From Paenibacillus sp. FSL H8-0048 (GTDB lineage: Bacteria > Bacillota > Bacilli > Paenibacillales > Paenibacillaceae): DNA of 64,000 bases. Made by a program: the position numbers and the translations under genes. The stretch is taken from NCBI RefSeq assembly GCF_038002825.1, contig NZ_JBBODF010000001.1, forward strand, positions 5,952,001-6,016,000. Direction: 5' to 3'. This document shows, piece by piece, positions 60,196 to 64,000 of the stretch. The number at the start of each line of letters is the position of its first letter. Positions within the stretch are counted from its first letter, which is position 1. Below the pieces are notes generated by a model that saw only the letters and a list, made by a program, of their open reading frames with translations, was not told the DNA's origin and ran no database searches.

Positions 60196-60918
60196 ATGAA
60201 TCAGAAGACCAAGGTCTCGGTGGTGATTCCGTTCTACAATTGTCCTTACGTACATCTGGCGGTCGAAAGCGTGCTGGCCCAGAGCTACACGGATATTGAG
60301 CTGATCGTGGTGGATGACGGTTCAACGCTCCATACGGAGAAGCTTGACGCCTATAGAAGCCGGATTGTATATATCCGCAAGACCAACGGAGGGACCGGCT
60401 CGGCCCTCAATAAGGGAATTGAGGCGGCAAGCGGAGCTTATTTTGCCTGGTTAAGCGCGGACGATCTGTTTCATCCCGATAAAATCAGACGGCAGATAGA
60501 AGCCATCCGCAGCTCGGGTACCTCCTTCAACCATACGGCTTACTACTATATTAATGAGCATGGGCAGCGGTTCTCCGATATAGTCCGAATGCCGGCCTTG
60601 AGCAGACCGGCCCTCATACAGACCATGATGTCCGGCTGTCCGGTGAACGGCAGCACGGTGCTGCTCGATATGGAGATCCTCTCCGGGGTGGGCAGGTTTA
60701 ATGAGAGCCTCCTGTATACACAGGATTATGATATGTGGCTGCGGATTCTGCCTCATTATGAGTGGTCTTATATAGAAGAGCCGCTGCTGGATTACCGCGT
60801 TCATAATGAAATGGGCTCGGTTCTGCACAGCGAAGCGCAGAACCGGGAAATTGCCAAGGTGCAGTTCATGCACAGAGGGAAATTGACGGAGCTGCTGAGA
60901 AAGGAGAGAAGGAATTGA
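60196..60918 (+). CDS. Glycosyltransferase family 2
   Basis: 240 residues. VSVVIPFYNCPYVHLAVES, LIVVDDGSTLHTEK, NGGTGSALNKGIEAASG, LSADDLFHPDKI, QDYDMWLRILP and YRVHNEMGS. Paralogue of the enzyme at 58807. An in-frame ATG at 60172 lacks a ribosome site; GGGAGGAGG before 60196 decides the start. The stop overlaps the next start codon. Confidence 0.88.
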   Translation: MNQKTKVSVVIPFYNCPYVHLAVESVLAQSYTDIELIVVDDGSTLHTEKLDAYRSRIVYIRKTNGGTGSALNKGIEAASGAYFAWLSADDLFHPDKIRRQIEAIRSSGTSFNHTAYYYINEHGQRFSDIVRMPALSRPALIQTMMSGCPVNGSTVLLDMEILSGVGRFNESLLYTQDYDMWLRILPHYEWSYIEEPLLDYRVHNEMGSVLHSEAQNREIAKVQFMHRGKLTELLRKERRN

Positions 60919-61958
60919 GACTGACCTTTCCGGTTCTGACCTTATCCAGAGGCGGTGCGCAGCGGATGATAGCGGAGCTGGCGAACGCCCTGACATTAAT
61001 AGGCCATGAAGTTGTTGTTCTGATGCCCAGCTTAGGTGTTGTGGAATATGAGATGAACTGTCCGATTATCCCTGTGCCCGCCCCGGTCCTTACAGAAGAT
61101 CATTTCCCATACGGGGATGTCATTATCTCTAATTATTATACAACCGTGCCGGTTGCTGAGCGGGCCAGCCGTCAGGGCAAAGGACTGCATATCCGGCTGG
61201 CCTTATGCTATGAGCCGAATTTCCTGCCGGATAATAATCAGTCGTTCGCCTCCTACGGCATTACCCGCAACCTGCTTGTATTGTCCCGCTGGCAGCAGGA
61301 GGTCATACGGATCAATCACGGCATTAAAGGGAGAATTGTTCCGGTCGGTGTTGACCCGGATTTCCATAATATGCATTTCCGAGACAACCCGGGCAAGCCG
61401 CTGATCGTCTCGGCTATTATGCGGCGTCCAGAAGGCGGATTCTCCGGCCACCGGGAACAGGAATACCTGATTCAGCAGCTTGATATGGTCAAGCGGCTTC
61501 ATCCTGAGGTGGAGCTCTATATTATAACTCCCCCTGCTGAATATGCCGCTTCAAGGAGTCTGCAGGCCTTGCTTAACACCGGGAGCTATCAGCTGCGGAC
61601 ACCCGGGAATGATGATGAACTGGCTTATCATTACAATGAGGCAGATATTTTTGTCAGCGCAAGTACCAATGATGCCGGTTCACTGCCGGGACTGGAAGCG
61701 ATGCGCTGCGGTGCTGCACTGGTTACTGTATATTCAGGAGGAAATCTCGAATACTGTGCACACGGGCAAAACTGCCTGATGTCGTATCGTCATGAGAACC
61801 GTCTTGCTGCGGATATTGTGACGCTCATTAACGACGGGGAGCTTCGCCGGCGTCTGGCCGCCAGGGGAGAGCAGGATTCCTTGAATTTCACCTGGGAGAG
61901 AAGTGTGCAGGTCTTCCAGGCTGAGCTGTTTGAGATGGTATCCAGACAGGGGATATGA
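60915..61958 (+). CDS. Glycosyltransferase family 4
   Basis: 347 residues, GT-B fold. The start is TTG 60915 after AAGGAG. FPVLTLSRGGAQRMIAELAN is the N-terminal acceptor-domain motif. The donor site is ADIFVSASTNDAGSLPGLEAMRCGA, followed by ENRLAADIVTLINDGELRR. Last gene of the nine-gene run, followed by a strong terminator. Confidence 0.87.
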   Translation: MRLTFPVLTLSRGGAQRMIAELANALTLIGHEVVVLMPSLGVVEYEMNCPIIPVPAPVLTEDHFPYGDVIISNYYTTVPVAERASRQGKGLHIRLALCYEPNFLPDNNQSFASYGITRNLLVLSRWQQEVIRINHGIKGRIVPVGVDPDFHNMHFRDNPGKPLIVSAIMRRPEGGFSGHREQEYLIQQLDMVKRLHPEVELYIITPPAEYAASRSLQALLNTGSYQLRTPGNDDELAYHYNEADIFVSASTNDAGSLPGLEAMRCGAALVTVYSGGNLEYCAHGQNCLMSYRHENRLAADIVTLINDGELRRRLAARGEQDSLNFTWERSVQVFQAELFEMVSRQGI

Positions 61959-61991
61959 TGCCTCCGGGCAGAATGCCAATACAACACACAG

Positions 61992-62034
61992 AAACCTTCA
62001 ACCCAGGCTAACGTCTGGAATTGAAGGTTTTTTT
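61992..62034 (+). terminator. Terminator of the glycan gene run
   Basis: AAACCTTCAA..CCAG..CTGG..TTGAAGGTTTTTTT. Confidence 0.92.
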
Positions 62035-62038
62035 GAAT

Positions 62039-62063
62039 AAAAGGACGGCAAAGCCGTTTCCGC
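62039..62063 (-). repeat. Dispersed element, partial copy D
   Basis: AAAAGGACGGCAAAGCCGTT followed by TCCGC. This is the hairpin end of the ~97-bp element without the rest; it directly follows a terminator, as copy B does. Confidence 0.6.
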
Positions 62064-62100
62064 TTGCCGGAAGACTGGGGAGATATGAAGCTTGTAATGG

Positions 62101-63168
62101 CTAAAAGATAGAGAAGGAATTCATCATCTCGCGGAAGGAATGTGCATACTGATCGAATCCGAAATGCGTAACCATATGCTGACGGCCCTGATAGCAGATG
62201 GCTTCACGCAGCGGGATATTATTCATCAGCTCTAATCCTTCGTTAACGGCAGCCTCTATATTGCCAATGGGGTAGAACTTGCCCGTAATATTATGAGTGA
62301 TGAAGGATCTGACCCCGTCGGAATCCGTGCTGAGTACAGGACAGGAGCAGCAGACAGCTTCAGCTACCGCATATCCGAAGCCTTCTGTGACCGAGCTGGA
62401 CAGCAGGAAGCCTCCTGAAGCGGCAATCGATGAATAGTAGACAGGCATCATCTGGTTAGGCATATTCGTGAACACATTCAGCCGGTCATTCAGGCCAAGA
62501 GCATGCAGCTCTTCATTGAATGCCGCCTTCTGTTCATCGGAGGCCAAGCCTGGATCATGGAACATCCAGAGATGCAGGTTGGGCTTTGCTTTGCGGATAT
62601 GGTGGGCAATCTTCAGGTACTCGCTCCAGTTCTTGTTGGGTTCCAGCCGCCCTACCCAGGCGATGACAGGATCAACCGGCGCCTCGGCGGGGATATAGCG
62701 AAATCCTTGTACATCCACAAGGTTCGGAATAACATAGCGTTGGAGCCAGGGGCAGATCTCGATAAACAGCTCCAGTAAATGATCGGTGGGGGGAATCAGC
62801 ACAGCATTGCAGAAGGATTGCAGATAAGGCACAGAATCTATAATCACATTACGGGCTTCGCTTCGTGTTCCCAGACCCTGGGACTCGTAGATCAGGATGC
62901 CTCCATACCCCAGCCGGCGCAAGCGCTCCAGCAGCAGATAATCTGAGGTTACGATGATGGCGTCATAATGATGGGCATTCAGTACGGCCCTGATATCTTC
63001 ATCCTGAGGAGTGATGAATACCGGGAAGCTTACACTATTGTGAGTGCCGGACCCCGGCATGAGATAGAGTACATGGCATTCGATGCCGTTCTTTTGAAGA
63101 CTCTCACACCGCAGCCTGTTCAGGGTCTCCACCCCGCCGCTCGGTACATAAAACGTAAATAGAATTTT
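62101..63168 (-). CDS. Glycosyltransferase family 4
   Basis: 355 residues on the opposite strand, convergent with the run above. TTG 63168 lies 5 bases after AGGAGGGG; an earlier open ATG has no such support. ILFTFYVPSGGVETLNRLR is the N-terminal motif. IAWVGRLEPNKNWSEYLKIAHHI and LSSSVTEGFGYAVAEAVCCSCPVLSTDSDGVRS-type donor blocks follow (about residues 180-310). Likely another enzyme of the surface glycan, with its own control. Confidence 0.87.
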   Translation of the reverse strand, partial: KILFTFYVPSGGVETLNRLRCESLQKNGIECHVLYLMPGSGTHNSVSFPVFITPQDEDIRAVLNAHHYDAIIVTSDYLLLERLRRLGYGGILIYESQGLGTRSEARNVIIDSVPYLQSFCNAVLIPPTDHLLELFIEICPWLQRYVIPNLVDVQGFRYIPAEAPVDPVIAWVGRLEPNKNWSEYLKIAHHIRKAKPNLHLWMFHDPGLASDEQKAAFNEELHALGLNDRLNVFTNMPNQMMPVYYSSIAASGGFLLSSSVTEGFGYAVAEAVCCSCPVLSTDSDGVRSFITHNITGKFYPIGNIEAAVNEGLELMNNIPLREAICYQGRQHMVTHFGFDQYAHSFREMMNSFSIF

Positions 63169-63362
63169 CAAGCTTACCCCTCCTGATCTGGACTGCCTGC
63201 GGAGAAACACAGTCTGCTGTTATATAAGATACGCCTGATTTCTCTTGCATGTGACTGTGGGGGGCGGCATTGCCAAATCCTTTCTGGATAGCCCGGCAGT
63301 GGAGGAGCCATGCTAAGGCTTGTTACGCTGCACTACATTATTCTGTTAAGGGAGATGAAGGA

Positions 63363-64000
63363 ATGTTGCGCTCGAAATTCGGCTTGTCCGTGTCTGCTGC
63401 CTTGCTGGTCGGCGCCTTAAGTATGACCGGCTGCAGTGCCGGCCATTCGGCAGATAATGGCAATATGCAGACGAAAAGTGTACGGGGGACAGACGGGCGA
63501 ATCCACGTGAACTCCACACGGGACATGAAGCGTGATGATGACTTCGGCAGCATGGAGATGAGCAAGGAATTGGCTGACCGTGTAGCGGCTATGCCGCAAG
63601 TCCGTTCCGCTAACGTTATTATGGTTGGCCGAAGCGCTTATGTCGCTGTAATGCTGGAGCATGCTTCAGGCGGAGTACACACCCGTAGTACCACCCGCGA
63701 GAAAGCTACCGGAAGAGGAACTGCTGCCGGTGTTCCCGGAATGACGGGAACAGGCGGCTCTATGGCCGGCATTCCAGGGAGTCTGACAGGCACCGGCACT
63801 GTTGGCGGTACAGGCATGGCGGCTCCCGAGGATTATCCGGGGAATGGCAATAACGGGATTATGTCCAGAAGCAATATGGGGGATGATACAGACTTGATTC
63901 CCGGGGAGATTAAGAATAAAATCGCCGCAGAGCTTAAAAAAGGTAACACATACATCGGCAATGTGTACGTCTCGGCGAACCCGGATTTCGTGGATCGGGC
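63363..64000 (+). CDS. YhcN/YlaJ-family sporulation lipoprotein (3' partial)
   Basis: Open to the window edge, 212 codons visible. Signal peptide MLRSKFGLSVSAALLVGALS ends in a lipobox-like MTGC, cysteine at about residue 24. The YhcN-type block follows (ELADRVAAMPQVRSANVIMVGRSAYVAVML). A low-complexity Gly/Thr/Met insert (about 115-165) separates it from the second part (IPGEIKNKIAAELKKGNTYIGNVYVSANPDF). YhcN proteins are lipoproteins of the forespore or spore membranes, needed for normal germination in relatives. GGGAG lies 9 bases before the ATG. Confidence 0.85.
   Translation, partial: MLRSKFGLSVSAALLVGALSMTGCSAGHSADNGNMQTKSVRGTDGRIHVNSTRDMKRDDDFGSMEMSKELADRVAAMPQVRSANVIMVGRSAYVAVMLEHASGGVHTRSTTREKATGRGTAAGVPGMTGTGGSMAGIPGSLTGTGTVGGTGMAAPEDYPGNGNNGIMSRSNMGDDTDLIPGEIKNKIAAELKKGNTYIGNVYVSANPDFVDR

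Overview
The window is Gram-positive, spore-forming chromosomal DNA, most likely from a Paenibacillus. Supporting signs are the mid-to-high GC, strong AGGAGG ribosome binding sites, LplB/YtcP/LplA sugar transport with an AraC/cache regulator, a b558-type sdhCAB operon, EcsAB, CheX with a SigD-type promoter, Spo0E, YjcZ, YheC/D, CgeB and YhcN families, and SigK-like promoters. No rRNA, tRNA or CRISPR array was seen.

Layout. 1-7.5 kb: a membrane AraC-type regulator, a palindromic repeat array split by an intact IS3-family element, and a carbohydrate ABC importer (two permeases and a lipoprotein) with a cre-like site upstream. 7.6-12.4 kb: a LysR regulator divergent from sdhCAB, with a Fur-box-like site between them. 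12.4-31.9 kb: mostly housekeeping and stress genes (DUF3891, Tat phosphoesterase, acetyltransferase, nitroreductase, PHP phosphatase, LysR, cheX, SDR, DEAD-box helicase, ecsAB, YjcZ, aminotransferase, AraC, gpmA, an arsR-aldh-DUF1569 operon, psd, yheC/D).

32-63 kb is the most distinctive part and looks like a spore-surface and glycosylation region. It starts with a 1484-residue protein made almost wholly of decapeptide repeats. A SigK-like promoter follows, driving three family-2 glycosyltransferases and a sugar-1-phosphate nucleotidyltransferase. Next come three small helical paralogues with a very basic coat-like protein, then two CgeB-like proteins and a nine-gene run. That run encodes glycosyltransferases, a methyltransferase and a set of nucleotide-sugar enzymes that matches UDP-N-acetyl-L-fucosamine or UDP-N-acetyl-L-quinovosamine synthesis. 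Several of these proteins carry polycationic tails or a GYxxGYxxG-like motif. Embedded in the region are a guanine-type purine riboswitch before a purine deaminase gene, an LtaS-like enzyme with a polytopic membrane partner, a Spo0E-type phosphatase and an AAA ATPase. The window ends inside a YhcN-type sporulation lipoprotein gene.

Non-coding structure is abundant: three arrays of 51-52-bp units built on a palindrome around a TAAA loop (1.85-3.6, 15.3-15.6 and 40.4-41.1 kb); a dispersed element of about 97 bp with two overlapping hairpins (two full and two partial copies); twin 35-nt inverted repeats inside the sdh operon; and a 14-bp tandem repeat. The IS3-family element sits exactly in the loop of one palindrome.
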